Source: Acidobacteriota bacterium
GTDB lineage: Bacteria; Acidobacteriota; Vicinamibacteria; Vicinamibacterales; UBA823
NCBI GenBank assembly: GCA_002730735.1
Contig: PCAU01000003.1
Location: forward strand, 52,574 to 116,573
DNA: 64,000 nt
Reading direction: 5' to 3'
In this document: one piece after another, positions 27,857-36,531 of the stretch
Layout: each line of letters begins with the position of its first letter
How positions within the stretch are numbered: the first letter of the stretch is position 1
Notes under the pieces: model-generated
What the model was told of the DNA's origin: nothing
Databases searched by the model: none
Seen by the model: only the letters and a program-made list of their open reading frames with translations
Made by a program: the position numbers and the translations under genes

Positions 27857-28253
27857 CAAGAATCCTTCAATGGCTACGGACTGGGGCCAGAACAGAAACG
27901 TACGAAACACCAGCTGCGTTATTAACGGTCATTTCACCTTGCCAATCGAGCGGCTGGGGACGCTCGATACGTTGTCCCGAAAGCTACCTCGGCGGCCGAA
28001 ACGAAGGCAGGTGCCACCAGGGAAAATACACGTCGGTTAGCGCCCCCTAAGGAAACGCCACCCGATTCCACGGGTTACTAGACGCCCGTCCCCCGCCCAC
28101 TCATACCCTACGGCAGAGAGCCTCGATGCTGCACGGGCACGACGGGAGTGTACCAAGGGGCTAGGCCTTGGGGCAAGCTGAATTTTCGCCACTAAATATA
28201 GTATCTGGAGCCAGGACGCCAGCCCACGGAAGGACCGTGGCATCGCCCGGCCA
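27857..28253. other. 397-nt intergenic stretch, no gene recognised
   Basis: Lies between the S41 protease gene and smc, both on the minus strand. Read on that strand it holds a CCACGG/CCGTGG hairpin (28224-28240), a CCAAGG/CCTTGG hairpin near 28153-28171, and a weak -10-like TATATT (28200-28195) without a -35. The short frames in it have no coding look. I compared it by eye with SRP, tmRNA, 6S, RNase P and tRNA hallmarks and found none. Confidence 0.5.
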
Positions 28254-29870
28254 CTAATGGATGGACTGGCCTGCCACAGACAGTTGCGTCAGTGCCTCTG
28301 CATCAGCAAACAGGCTCATTGCGAACGTCGCCTGCGGATCAATCTCGACTAAATGCCGCCTCGCATCACCAACGCCAAAGAGGTCTAAGTCGATGTAATA
28401 CCTGATCATGGCCCTCACAAATGCCTCGTCCTCAACCAGTTCCTCGTCATCAATCGCTATCCGTCTCTGGGTCACAAAATCCATGAAATCAGACAGCATT
28501 TCGTCTGTAACCTCAAAATCTCTGTCAACGTTGATGCGGTCCTGACCTTGTTCAGTGATTCGCGTATCCCCAGCCGCCGAATACCTCTGAGCGTAGTCAG
28601 AAAACGCCTGTCGCGTGAACAAGCGGCGACCCAAAGGGGTGGGGTCGAACCCTTCAAGGGGCCCGGCCATAAATCGATCTGGTTCGATACCACCACCACT
28701 GAAAACATGTCGACCTGAATCGGTGTACTTTAGGTCAGTGATTGAATGGTCGCGCTCCCTTTCCTGGTCCTGCAAGGAATAGTTCAGATACTCGTCGAAT
28801 GTGCCATCCCAAGGTCGTTGGATCAACCGACCACTTGGGGTGTAGTAACGAGCTGTTGTAAGAGCCAATCCAGCACCTTGGCTTACCTGGTAGATCGACT
28901 GCACGAGCGCTTTCCCGAAAGTGGTCTCCCCGACAATGAGACCTCGATCATGATCCTGAATGGCCCCCGCAACGATCTCCGAAGCACTGGCACTGTTACG
29001 ATTCACTAGAACGATCAGAGTGAGAACGGCAAAATCACTGTCCTCTCTAGCATAATAATCTTGATCTGCGTTCTGTACTCGCCCCCTCGTGTAGACGATC
29101 ATGTCACCGCGTGGAAGAAATCGGTTCGCAACACGAATAGCTTGATCGAGTGGCCCACCGGGATTGTCACGGAGATCTAGAAGTAGTTGCTGCATCCCCT
29201 GTGTAGCCAATTCCTCAAGGGCCACACCTAAATCACGATCGGTGGTCTCGGAAAAGTCTCGTAGACGGATATAACCTGTCGACTCACTAACCATGAATGC
29301 ACCAAGAATCGTTTGGATATTGATCTCGTCGCGCATCACTTCAAGAGGTATCAGGACGTCGTAGCCAAGACGGCGAATGGCGATATTAACCACTGAACCC
29401 TTAGGGCCTCGGAGGCTTCTTACCGCCTGGTCACTGGTCCAGCCTTTCGCGGACTCACCTTCAATCTCGGCGATCACATCGCCGCGCCTGATGCCCTTCA
29501 TATAGGCTGGCGACCCCTCGAACAACGCGATAACTTTAATATCACCGTTTATTACTTGAATCGTAATGCCAAGACCATAATAGCGCCCCTCTTGACGCTC
29601 TCGCATCTGTGAATAGGTACGCGGGTCCATGAAGCTCGAGTGCGGATCGAGTGTTTGCAGCATCCCATTGATCGCACTGTAAATCAGTCGATCAGTGTCG
29701 ACCTCGTCAACGTAGTTAGTTTCGATTACCGCAAGGGCATTGGAGAAGGCCTTATACTGCTCCGCCACTTGATCCTGCGTCGCCAACACCCGGCCGCCAA
29801 ACAGACCGCCAGCAAGCGCAGAAACAACTACGACCATCACTAGCACCGGAAGCGACCGTATAATCCGCAT
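28254..29870 (-). CDS. S41 family C-terminal processing peptidase
   Basis: This 538-residue periplasmic serine protease is of the Ctp/Prc type. An N-terminal signal anchor (MRIIRSLPVLVMVVVVSALAGG) precedes a helical region with 'LDPHSSFMDP'. A PDZ domain (about 90-170) contains 'GSPAYMKGIRRGDVIAEIEGE'. In the protease core the catalytic Ser is in 'NRNSASASEIVAG' (about 293) and the Lys in 'GETTFGKALVQ' (about 318), a Ser/Lys dyad. The 'LRDNPGGPLDQAI' loop is also conserved. The C-terminal 150 residues are lineage-specific and acidic. It trims or degrades envelope proteins from their C-termini. It is divergent from tatA. Confidence 0.93.
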   Translation of the reverse strand: MRIIRSLPVLVMVVVVSALAGGLFGGRVLATQDQVAEQYKAFSNALAVIETNYVDEVDTDRLIYSAINGMLQTLDPHSSFMDPRTYSQMRERQEGRYYGLGITIQVINGDIKVIALFEGSPAYMKGIRRGDVIAEIEGESAKGWTSDQAVRSLRGPKGSVVNIAIRRLGYDVLIPLEVMRDEINIQTILGAFMVSESTGYIRLRDFSETTDRDLGVALEELATQGMQQLLLDLRDNPGGPLDQAIRVANRFLPRGDMIVYTRGRVQNADQDYYAREDSDFAVLTLIVLVNRNSASASEIVAGAIQDHDRGLIVGETTFGKALVQSIYQVSQGAGLALTTARYYTPSGRLIQRPWDGTFDEYLNYSLQDQERERDHSITDLKYTDSGRHVFSGGGIEPDRFMAGPLEGFDPTPLGRRLFTRQAFSDYAQRYSAAGDTRITEQGQDRINVDRDFEVTDEMLSDFMDFVTQRRIAIDDEELVEDEAFVRAMIRYYIDLDLFGVGDARRHLVEIDPQATFAMSLFADAEALTQLSVAGQSIH

Positions 29871-29939
29871 GCTTGGGATCGTACTAAAATAAGCTCATAT
29901 CTCGCAATGAGTTCCGAACATGGCCGTGTCGAGCCTAGC

Positions 29940-29968
29940 TTGACCGGATCTGAGCACGTTCCTATAAT
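29940..29968 (+). promoter_or_regulatory. Near-consensus sigma-70 promoter for tatAC
   Basis: TTGACC (29940-29945), a 17-nt spacer and TATAAT (29963-29968) form the best full promoter in the window. Transcription from about 29975 gives a leader of about 120 nt before tatA. Confidence 0.8.
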
Positions 29969-30095
29969 GCGAGTGGTATGTTTTTACGCGCTGACAGTTC
30001 AATCACGAACTGATTGCCGCGCTGCGCATCGTCCCGGGGACGTGGATTGTCCGACCGAAGCGACCCAAAATGAAGGGTTTAAGGAGCGCTAGAAC

Positions 30096-30422
30096 ATGTT
30101 TGGCTCAATTGGAATGCCCGAACTCATTATCATCTTCGTTATCGCCTTGATCATCTTCGGTCCACGAAAATTGCCGGAACTGGGTCGATCGCTGGGCAAA
30201 AGTATCGGTGAGTTCAAGCGCGCATCAAACGACCTGCGTAATACACTGGAAGAGGAAATTCGGGTCGAGGATACCCGCGCACCAGAGCCAAAGAAATCAG
30301 AAACGCCGATTCCAGCTCCCGAGGAAGCGCAAGCTTCCTCAGCCGCCGCGCCCGAGCCAGCATCCGTACCGGCCGACACGAACGCGGCTTCAGAACAGAG
30401 CCCGTCAAAATCGGGCGTCTGA
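30096..30422 (+). CDS. tatA: Twin-arginine translocase subunit TatA/TatB family
   Basis: This 108-residue protein has a short N-terminal membrane helix ([16 protein letters not shown]), then the hinge and amphipathic helix '[20 protein letters not shown]', the hallmark of TatA. A Pro/Ala/Glu-rich tail of about 55 residues follows. TatA forms the pore that lets folded proteins across the inner membrane. AAGGAGCG lies about 8 nt before the ATG. tatC follows after 19 nt. No separate tatB is seen, so this may be a two-component TatAC system, or tatB lies elsewhere. Confidence 0.92.
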   Translation: MFGSIGMPELIIIFVIALIIFGPRKLPELGRSLGKSIGEFKRASNDLRNTLEEEIRVEDTRAPEPKKSETPIPAPEEAQASSAAAPEPASVPADTNAASEQSPSKSGV

Positions 30423-30441
30423 TTGTCCCTGACGGAACTCG

Positions 30442-31266
30442 ATGTCGTCGGAGTCAGAAAAAGACCCGCATCCCGCACCCGTCCAACCGCAATCGCTTGA
30501 GGGCCCTCAGCTCGCTGACGACGAGGGAAGCTCGGCTGGCGGTCGGATGTCATTTCTAGAGCATCTAGACGAGCTTCGGAAGCGGCTCGTCTATGCGGTC
30601 TACGGCATTCTCGGCGGCTTCGTTGTTGCGTTTGCATTTATCAAGTTCATCTTTGAATTCATCATGGTGCCGCTTCAGGAGGCACTGCCGCCTGGCGGGA
30701 AACTCATATACACAGAGCCTGGAGAAGCTTTCTTTCTCTGGATGAAGATGGCGGCGCTCGCCGGTCTCCTACTGGCAATGCCGATCCTCGTGTCCCAGAT
30801 CTGGCTATTCATTGCACCCGGCCTCTACCCGCGTGAAAAGAAGTGGGCGATCCCGTTTGTTGTATTCACTTCGATCTTCTTCCTCGGAGGCGCGCTGTTC
30901 TCGCACTTTGTAGTGTTCCGATTAGCCTGGAGCTTCTTCGCAGGATTCTCGACCGACTACATGGACTTCATGCCAAAAATCGCTCCGGTGTTTTCTCTCT
31001 ACGTCAAGATGATGCTGGCAATGGGGATCGTGTTCCAACTACCAACGCTCGTGTTCTTCCTCGCGAAGCTTGGACTCGTTACGCCAAAGTTTCTAATCAA
31101 GAATACAAAGTATGCAATCCTGATTATCTTCATCATTGCAGCTGTTCTGACACCGTCCGCCGATCCAGTGACGCAAACTGCTATGGCCGCGCCAATGATG
31201 GTCCTATATGGGATCAGCATCGGCATCGCGTGGGTCTTCCAGAAGGGCCAGCCCGACGACGATTAA
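30442..31266 (+). CDS. tatC: Twin-arginine translocase subunit TatC
   Basis: This 274-residue inner-membrane protein with six predicted helices binds the twin-arginine signal peptide. The family start 'MSFLEHLDELRKRLVYAVYG' is at residue 36, preceded by a hydrophilic Pro/Glu/Ser-rich extension. The conserved glutamate-containing loop 'YTEPGEAFFLWMKM' (about 91) and 'FIAPGLYPREKKW' are present, as is the 'LTPSADPVTQ' segment before the last helix. The extension could also mean that translation starts at the internal ATG (30547). It forms an operon with tatA. Confidence 0.94.
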   Translation: MSSESEKDPHPAPVQPQSLEGPQLADDEGSSAGGRMSFLEHLDELRKRLVYAVYGILGGFVVAFAFIKFIFEFIMVPLQEALPPGGKLIYTEPGEAFFLWMKMAALAGLLLAMPILVSQIWLFIAPGLYPREKKWAIPFVVFTSIFFLGGALFSHFVVFRLAWSFFAGFSTDYMDFMPKIAPVFSLYVKMMLAMGIVFQLPTLVFFLAKLGLVTPKFLIKNTKYAILIIFIIAAVLTPSADPVTQTAMAAPMMVLYGISIGIAWVFQKGQPDDD

Positions 31267-31290
31267 TACGGAAGTCTCGTTGAGTGGAAG

Positions 31291-32742
31291 TCAGTAGGAC
31301 TTGGCAAAGTATGCCTGTTCTCGTGCCGGAGCTTCGCAGCGAACACAGGTTACGGAGGCTTCCAAACCACTCATGGGTAGGTTCCGAATGGTCGCCTGAG
31401 TTTCAGCCTTGATGGCGGCCTCGCAGATCGTTTCCCCACACCACGGCGAAATAACGAATCCCGGCCGGCCCGCCATAATCTTCTTAAATTCCTCATACGA
31501 CGTCGTCCTGACCGTATATTCCTCACGGAACCGACACGCACGGTCGAACAACTCCTGCTGAATCTCGCTGAGAAGCGTCTGAACCCCGGAGACAACCTCT
31601 TTACGAGCAAAAGCCACCTTATTACGGTTATCACGGCGAACCGACAGGACCTGTGATTTTTCTATATCCTTCGGTCCGACTTCGAGGCGCACTGGCACCC
31701 CTTTAAGTTCCCATTCGGCGAACTTCCACCCCGGCGTATACGAGTCACGAGCATCCAAAGTTACCCGAACGCCTGCCGCATTGAGTTCGTCGCGAACCGA
31801 TTCAGCGTAAGGCAAGATGGTTTCCTGCCAGTTACCACGCAAGATCGGCACGATGACAACTTGATAAGGTGCGATTCTAGGCGGCAAAATCAACCCAGAA
31901 TCGTCGCCGTGCATCATGATCACGCCACCAACGAGACGCGTTGACATTCCCCACGAGGTCTGCCACACGTGCTGCACTGACTTGTCCCGCGCCTGAAATG
32001 TAATATCGAACACTTTGGCAAAGTTTTGGCCCAAATGATGGGAGGTGCCTGCCTGGAGAGCACGTGCGTCACCCATAAGTGCCTCAATCGAGTAGGTGTG
32101 CACCGCTCCAGCGAACTTTTCACTTTCACTCTTGCGGCCTTCAATCACGGGCATCGCAAGTTCCTGTTCAGCGAAATCCTTGTAGACTCCCAACATACGG
32201 AGTGCTTCCTCTTCCGCTTCTTGCTCCGTCTCATGGGCGGTGTGTCCCTCCTGCCAGAGGAATTCCGTGGTTCGTAAAAACGGCCGTGTTACCTTTTCCC
32301 ACCGAACCACGTTCGCCCATTGATTAATTAGGATCGGCAGGTCACGCCACGATTGGATCCACTTAGCGTACATCATGCCGATTATTGCTTCGGAAGTCGG
32401 GCGGATGACCAGTCGCTCTTCTAACTCCTCATCACCACCTCGGGTCACCCAAGCCACCTGTGGCGCAAAACCCTCAACGTGAGCCGCTTCTTTACGTAGC
32501 AAACTCTCGGGAATGAATAAAGGGAAATACGCGTTAACGTGGCCGGTGGCCTTGAATCGACGATCCAGCGCCTGCTGCATCAACTCCCAGATTGCGTAAC
32601 CGTACGGCCGGATGATCATGCATCCTTTAACTGGTGAGTAATCTGCGAGCTCAGCCCGCTTCACAACGTCGAGATACCATCTGGAAAAATCCTTCGACCT
32701 TGGTGTGATTTCCGTAACAAAAGCGATCTTCTTGTCCGCCAT
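31291..32742 (-). CDS. proS: Prolyl-tRNA synthetase (archaeal/eukaryal type, ProS type 3)
   Basis: This 483-residue class IIa synthetase lacks the INS editing domain found in the E. coli form. The start 'FSRWYLDVVKRAELADYSPVKG' and 'PTSEAIIGMMYAKWIQSWRDLP' (motif 2 region) are typical of the eukaryote/archaea-like group. After the anticodon-binding domain (about 285-385) comes the group's C-terminal zinc-type domain, with Cys residues in 'SPWCGETICEA' and 'VTCVRCEAPA' and a final Tyr (YFAKSY). It charges tRNA-Pro. A possible -10 (TATTAA) lies about 50 nt upstream. It is convergent with tatC (24 nt apart) and divergent from aroB. Confidence 0.95.
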   Translation of the reverse strand: MADKKIAFVTEITPRSKDFSRWYLDVVKRAELADYSPVKGCMIIRPYGYAIWELMQQALDRRFKATGHVNAYFPLFIPESLLRKEAAHVEGFAPQVAWVTRGGDEELEERLVIRPTSEAIIGMMYAKWIQSWRDLPILINQWANVVRWEKVTRPFLRTTEFLWQEGHTAHETEQEAEEEALRMLGVYKDFAEQELAMPVIEGRKSESEKFAGAVHTYSIEALMGDARALQAGTSHHLGQNFAKVFDITFQARDKSVQHVWQTSWGMSTRLVGGVIMMHGDDSGLILPPRIAPYQVVIVPILRGNWQETILPYAESVRDELNAAGVRVTLDARDSYTPGWKFAEWELKGVPVRLEVGPKDIEKSQVLSVRRDNRNKVAFARKEVVSGVQTLLSEIQQELFDRACRFREEYTVRTTSYEEFKKIMAGRPGFVISPWCGETICEAAIKAETQATIRNLPMSGLEASVTCVRCEAPAREQAYFAKSY

Positions 32743-32885
32743 CGAGCCGCCGCCTCACTCTTCCTAAACGTGTCGGATTGCGAATAATAAATTAATAGCG
32801 CAGCCCGACTACATCTGCCCATCCGGTGACGTATCGTAAGACGCGCTCAGGTCACCGAGTGGGACGCACGAAAACTCCAAATTAC

Positions 32886-32894
32886 TGCTATCCT
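32886..32894 (+). promoter_or_regulatory. Extended -10 promoter for aroB
   Basis: TGCTATCCT (extended -10, TGn-TATCCT) lies 36 nt before the aroB ATG. No good -35 is visible, as expected for extended -10 promoters. It closely resembles the element upstream of the M24 gene and that upstream of rpsL. Confidence 0.5.
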
Positions 32895-32930
32895 ACCATC
32901 TGATCCCTAGTCGAAGGATTTCTTCCACCG

Positions 32931-34016
32931 ATGAAACCGACTTGCATCAACATAACCTCTGGCACACACACATACCCGATTCATATCGCGACCGGCCTGA
33001 CATCGCGTCTTTCATCGCTAGTTGACCAGACAGCGCCAAAAGGCAGGCGATTCATCGTCTCTAACTCCACCATCTGGCGGATTCACGGACAATCTATTAG
33101 CACCGCACTTCCTGATGCAGAACTTATTCTGATTCCTGACGGCGAACGCTTCAAAACACTACATACAGTCAGCCGAATCTATGAATCGTTAATCCACACT
33201 GGGGCAGACCGTCAGGCGACCCTAGTAGCGGTCGGCGGTGGCATCGTAGGAGACGTGGCGGGGTTCGCAGCCGCAACGTTTCTTCGAGGTATCACTATTC
33301 TCCATGTCCCGACCACTCTTCTCGCACAGGTTGACAGTGCGATTGGCGGTAAAGTTGGAGTCAACCACACACTTGGCAAGAATCTGATTGGTGCATTCTA
33401 CCCGCCGGCGTCAGTACTCATCGATCCCGAACTACTGACCACATTGCCTCGGCGGGAGTTCCGAGCTGGCCTCTATGAAGTCATCAAATACGGGATGATC
33501 GCGGACCGTGATCTCTTCGAACGCGTTGAACGCGATCTGTCAGCGCTGTTCGATCATAACCAGATGGCTCTCCAACCGATCATTGCAGAATGTTGTCGAA
33601 TTAAGAGTTCAATCGTAGAAACAGATGAGCGGGAAGCCGGACTTCGCCGCATATTAAATTTTGGCCATACGGTCGGTCATGCGATCGAGGCAGTAACAAA
33701 ATACCGTCGCTTCAAACACGGCGAGGCTGTCGGCTACGGCATGTTAGCAGCGGCCGATATCGCAGTACGACGTCGAACACTCGCGCCAGAACCCCGTAAG
33801 GCATTGTCAGAGTTAGTTACCAAACTTGGACCTATGCCATCAGTCGCCGACCTCTCCTCAAAGCAGGTCATTGACATGATCAATCGTGATAAGAAGATTA
33901 AGGAGGGAAAGTTACACTTTGTCCTGCCGTCGTCGATCGGAACAACGATCGTCGTAGACGACGTAACAACTAGACAGATCAACGCCGCATTGAAACGACT
34001 AGGCTTAAGACCCTAA
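32931..34016 (+). CDS. aroB: 3-dehydroquinate synthase
   Basis: This 361-residue enzyme catalyses the second shikimate-pathway step, converting DAHP to 3-dehydroquinate with NAD and a divalent metal. The NAD-binding glycine stretch is 'VAVGGGIVGDVAGFAAAT' (about 100). 'VPTTLLAQVDSAIGGKVGVN' (about 125), 'EVIKYGMIAD' (metal-ligand Glu), 'LNFGHTVGHAIE' (His ligand) and 'FKHGEAVGYGM' (His ligand) are all intact. AAGGA lies about 12 nt before the ATG. It is a single gene, convergent with the VKOR-DsbA gene. Confidence 0.96.
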   Translation: MKPTCINITSGTHTYPIHIATGLTSRLSSLVDQTAPKGRRFIVSNSTIWRIHGQSISTALPDAELILIPDGERFKTLHTVSRIYESLIHTGADRQATLVAVGGGIVGDVAGFAAATFLRGITILHVPTTLLAQVDSAIGGKVGVNHTLGKNLIGAFYPPASVLIDPELLTTLPRREFRAGLYEVIKYGMIADRDLFERVERDLSALFDHNQMALQPIIAECCRIKSSIVETDEREAGLRRILNFGHTVGHAIEAVTKYRRFKHGEAVGYGMLAAADIAVRRRTLAPEPRKALSELVTKLGPMPSVADLSSKQVIDMINRDKKIKEGKLHFVLPSSIGTTIVVDDVTTRQINAALKRLGLRP

Positions 34017-34060
34017 CTGGTTGAGTAGACAGTGCAGACATCAACCTGCCTCAAACGATC

Positions 34061-35266
34061 CTATTGAGTTGTTCCGGCTCGTTCGAGCTCGAAAGCGATC
34101 GCCGCATCAAAGTACTGCACCGTTAAGCCACCAGTAATAGCTACACCGTTGATAACGAATGTCGGTGTCGCTTCGACACGAAGACTCACACCAAGTGCAA
34201 TATCGTCGCGCACCCTCTCAAGTATCGATGAGTACTCGGCTTCAAAGTCATCTACCCCACCGACATCACGAGCAGCGGTTTGAACGCTGCTCGCTGACAA
34301 GGTGGCTTGGTGCTCAAAAAGCCAGTCTTCGAGTGCCCCAACCCTTTCCTCGCCACCACGCCCGGCCAGCAGCACCGCAGCGGCAGCCTCACAAGACGCA
34401 TAGTGTATGCCGTTAGGTGCTGTCTCATTACACTCCGGGTCGAGTGGATAATGCTTGGTCAACAGCTTGACAGCTCCAGGTCGTATGGCCTCGTACTTCG
34501 CGAACACTGACTTATAGTTCAGATAGGTCTGCTTGCATGGTGGACACATGTAGTCGTTAAACTTCAAGACAAGAACTTCAGCATCTTCATCTACGATCGG
34601 TAATTCCACGCGACGTTGTGAACTCCACCAGCGAATAAACTCCTCCCGCTCGCTAACCGACAAGGTCGCTGGCGCCGTTGTAACCCCCTCTAATTCTGTC
34701 GTCGTTCTAAGCCATGCCCCACCCAACACTGACCCAAGAACCAATGAAATCATTAAGGCAAATCCGATCGGAAATCCTCTTAGGACCCGAATATCCTCCA
34801 CTATTAGGCCTGGCACTTGGGATATCGTCGTCGTTGTGGAGGCCCCCGACACGACGAAAAGTCCTGCAACCGCCACGTATACAGCAACACACAGCATGCA
34901 GATAGTCCCTAGGACGACAAACGAGGCGTAGGCTAGATAAAACACAAACGCCAGCGCCACAGTCGACAACAAGAACAGATACGCTGCGAGATGTGCCCTG
35001 ATTAAAGACGTGCTTCGCCAGGCTGCCAGAATGAGGGCGCCAGCAAACATGAACCACACTAGACCAAGATAGGCAACTGGGACACCGCCGATGCTACCGT
35101 ATTGGCTAAGGTACACCTGCGTGCAATTGAGTGTGCTGCTAACATCGCAAAAACTGACGTAGGTCGGATCGCTGAATATCCGAGCGTGCACATAAGTAGA
35201 CGCGACTGAGGCGCCAAACCCAACCAACACGAACACCGCACTTAACCGAAAGGCTGCTAAACTCAT
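34061..35266 (-). CDS. VKOR-DsbA fusion, disulfide bond formation protein
   Basis: This fusion has about 401 residues. The N-terminal vitamin K epoxide reductase domain (about 1-140) has membrane helices, the loop cysteine pair Cys40/Cys48 (FCDVSSTLNC), a conserved Ser/Gly segment (YGSIGGVPVAYLG) and the quinone-site CxxC Cys123/Cys126 (ICMLC). One more helix (about 165-185) leads to a periplasmic thioredoxin-fold domain with the DsbA-type site Cys241-Pro-Pro-Cys244 and cis-Pro loop 'VEATPTFVING'. One protein would thus oxidise substrates and pass electrons to quinone, replacing DsbA plus DsbB. The start at 35266 follows a GGTGG; the longer frame to 35305 would overlap the pilin gene. It lies 16 nt after the pilin gene, so they are likely co-transcribed. 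Confidence 0.92.
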   Translation of the reverse strand: MSLAAFRLSAVFVLVGFGASVASTYVHARIFSDPTYVSFCDVSSTLNCTQVYLSQYGSIGGVPVAYLGLVWFMFAGALILAAWRSTSLIRAHLAAYLFLLSTVALAFVFYLAYASFVVLGTICMLCVAVYVAVAGLFVVSGASTTTTISQVPGLIVEDIRVLRGFPIGFALMISLVLGSVLGGAWLRTTTELEGVTTAPATLSVSEREEFIRWWSSQRRVELPIVDEDAEVLVLKFNDYMCPPCKQTYLNYKSVFAKYEAIRPGAVKLLTKHYPLDPECNETAPNGIHYASCEAAAAVLLAGRGGEERVGALEDWLFEHQATLSASSVQTAARDVGGVDDFEAEYSSILERVRDDIALGVSLRVEATPTFVINGVAITGGLTVQYFDAAIAFELERAGTTQ

Positions 35267-35282
35267 AAGAACACCACCATAT

Positions 35283-35801
35283 TCACTGAATCTCGCTCGC
35301 TCCACTCGGGACCCCGCTAAACGTCACCTTCATGGGCCCGCTCGATTGATAAACCCTTCCGCTCTGATTCGTACCAAAAACATGATCTCCATCGTTCGTC
35401 GGAACAGCGGTTACGAAGTAAGTCGTCACGACCGTGCCAGGCACCGTATCGTTACACGGAGCAGGAACGCCGGGTGCTTCCAAACCAGCAGTTAATGTGA
35501 TGCTATATGACTTCTTCAGCGAAGGATCGTTTTCAAAATCTTGGCCAAGGAAACCATGGTCGCCACCCGTGGCAGGTGGCGTAGCCAACAAAGCTAAGTT
35601 CGGCGCATAGTAGCCGTTAGCGCAGCTAGCTGCATAGCGCGACTGAGCACTGTTAATAGCGTGCAGCAAAGCAACTATGGCCGCCTCACTGCCCGCTACA
35701 CGGGCACGAAGCCAGCTCGGAACTGAAATGGCTCCAACTATGCCTACAACCGCGATAACGATCAGCAGCTCGACCCAAGAGAAACTATTATTAGCCTTCA
35801 C
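35283..35801 (-). CDS. Type IV pilin-like protein with atypical processing site
   Basis: This 172-residue protein carries a 6-residue leader and then F-S-W-V-E followed by the hydrophobic helix LLIVIAVVGIVGAISVPSW. Phe7 and Glu11 match positions +1 and +5 of class III-signal pilins, but position -1 is Ser6 rather than the usual Gly. The globular part has exactly two cysteines (Cys60 and Cys116), which could pair. The start is GTG at 35801, with GGAG close upstream. An extended -10-like TGCTATCGC is at 35867-35859. It could be a minor pilin or a pseudopilin of a secretion system; no other pilus genes are near. The adjacent VKOR-DsbA gene may make its disulfide. Confidence 0.8.
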   Translation of the reverse strand: MKANNSFSWVELLIVIAVVGIVGAISVPSWLRARVAGSEAAIVALLHAINSAQSRYAASCANGYYAPNLALLATPPATGGDHGFLGQDFENDPSLKKSYSITLTAGLEAPGVPAPCNDTVPGTVVTTYFVTAVPTNDGDHVFGTNQSGRVYQSSGPMKVTFSGVPSGASEIQ

Positions 35802-35935
35802 TGTCTCCAGTCGATCTTAATATGCTTCATAAAACATCGGCCAGTTGTATTGGTCGGCGCGATAGCATCCAGACGAGAAACCAACTTACCTAAACAACAA
35901 GAAGATAGACCGTGAATTGATTAGCGTTGAGAAAC

Positions 35936-36487
35936 TCAGCCAACGAGCACCGCAGCAGCAATCACTGTGGTCCATCGCCCTTGCTTGTCACCAACGGCAG
36001 ACTGAGTAACGTTTCTAGTGTTGACGATCTGATTGGAGAGCCGGTATACCTCTTTCTTCTCGTCCCAGCTCTTATCAGGATCGAAGTCGAGATCCAGCGC
36101 AGTCGCCAGCATCTCGGCAGCCAACTCTTCGGCATAGTCGCCAGCGGTGTCCTCGTTCTCGCCATAGCTATGGTGCTCAGAAAGATAGCCGTGAAGCATC
36201 GGGTCTCGTGGAATTGCTAAACCGATCGTAGCAGCTATAAGTCGGTGTGGTTCCCGGGAGGCTGCGTCCGACATGACTACAAAAGTGACCTGCCCAGGCT
36301 GAAGCCGCCGCACGCCTTCAGTGCGTGACAAAATCTTACAGCCTGGCGGGAAGATACTCGAGACCCGTACAAGATTGCACGCCGCGATGCCAGCCGACCT
36401 CAGCGCCCGCTCAAAAGACGTGAGCTTCTCGCGATGTCTGCCTACACCCTTGGTTAAGAAGATTTCCTTAGGAACGAAACCGAGCAC
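35936..36487 (-). CDS. Pyruvoyl-dependent arginine decarboxylase
   Basis: This is a self-cleaving enzyme of 183 residues, turning arginine into agmatine and CO2. The core 'FVPKEIFLTKGVGRHREKL' and 'TSFERALRSAGIAACNLV' leads to 'VSSIFPPGC', where cleavage between Ser43 and Ser44 would form the pyruvoyl group on the beta chain. 'GQVTFVVMSDAASREPHRLI' and the Glu in 'SEHHSYGENEDTAGDYAEE' are family features. The open frame runs to 36679, but a TTGACA-17-TACGAT promoter lies inside it. A GAGGT sits 5 nt before the GTG at 36487, giving MLGFVPKE, the family's usual start. Agmatine feeds polyamine synthesis. It could alternatively act on another amino acid, but the family match is strong. Confidence 0.9.
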   Translation of the reverse strand: MLGFVPKEIFLTKGVGRHREKLTSFERALRSAGIAACNLVRVSSIFPPGCKILSRTEGVRRLQPGQVTFVVMSDAASREPHRLIAATIGLAIPRDPMLHGYLSEHHSYGENEDTAGDYAEELAAEMLATALDLDFDPDKSWDEKKEVYRLSNQIVNTRNVTQSAVGDKQGRWTTVIAAAVLVG

Positions 36488-36531
36488 AACGTACCTCACG
36501 CCAAACGCCAGATAGACCCACCAACGAACTA

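Noticed and set aside
28037..28243. 68-codon minus-strand frame upstream of smc
   Set aside because: No ribosome site or conserved look; spans the hairpins of the gap.
27857..28253. SRP RNA, tmRNA, 6S or RNase P RNA in the gap
   Set aside because: Hallmark segments (GGAAGG-type SRP tip, tmRNA ends, RNase P core) were not found on either strand.
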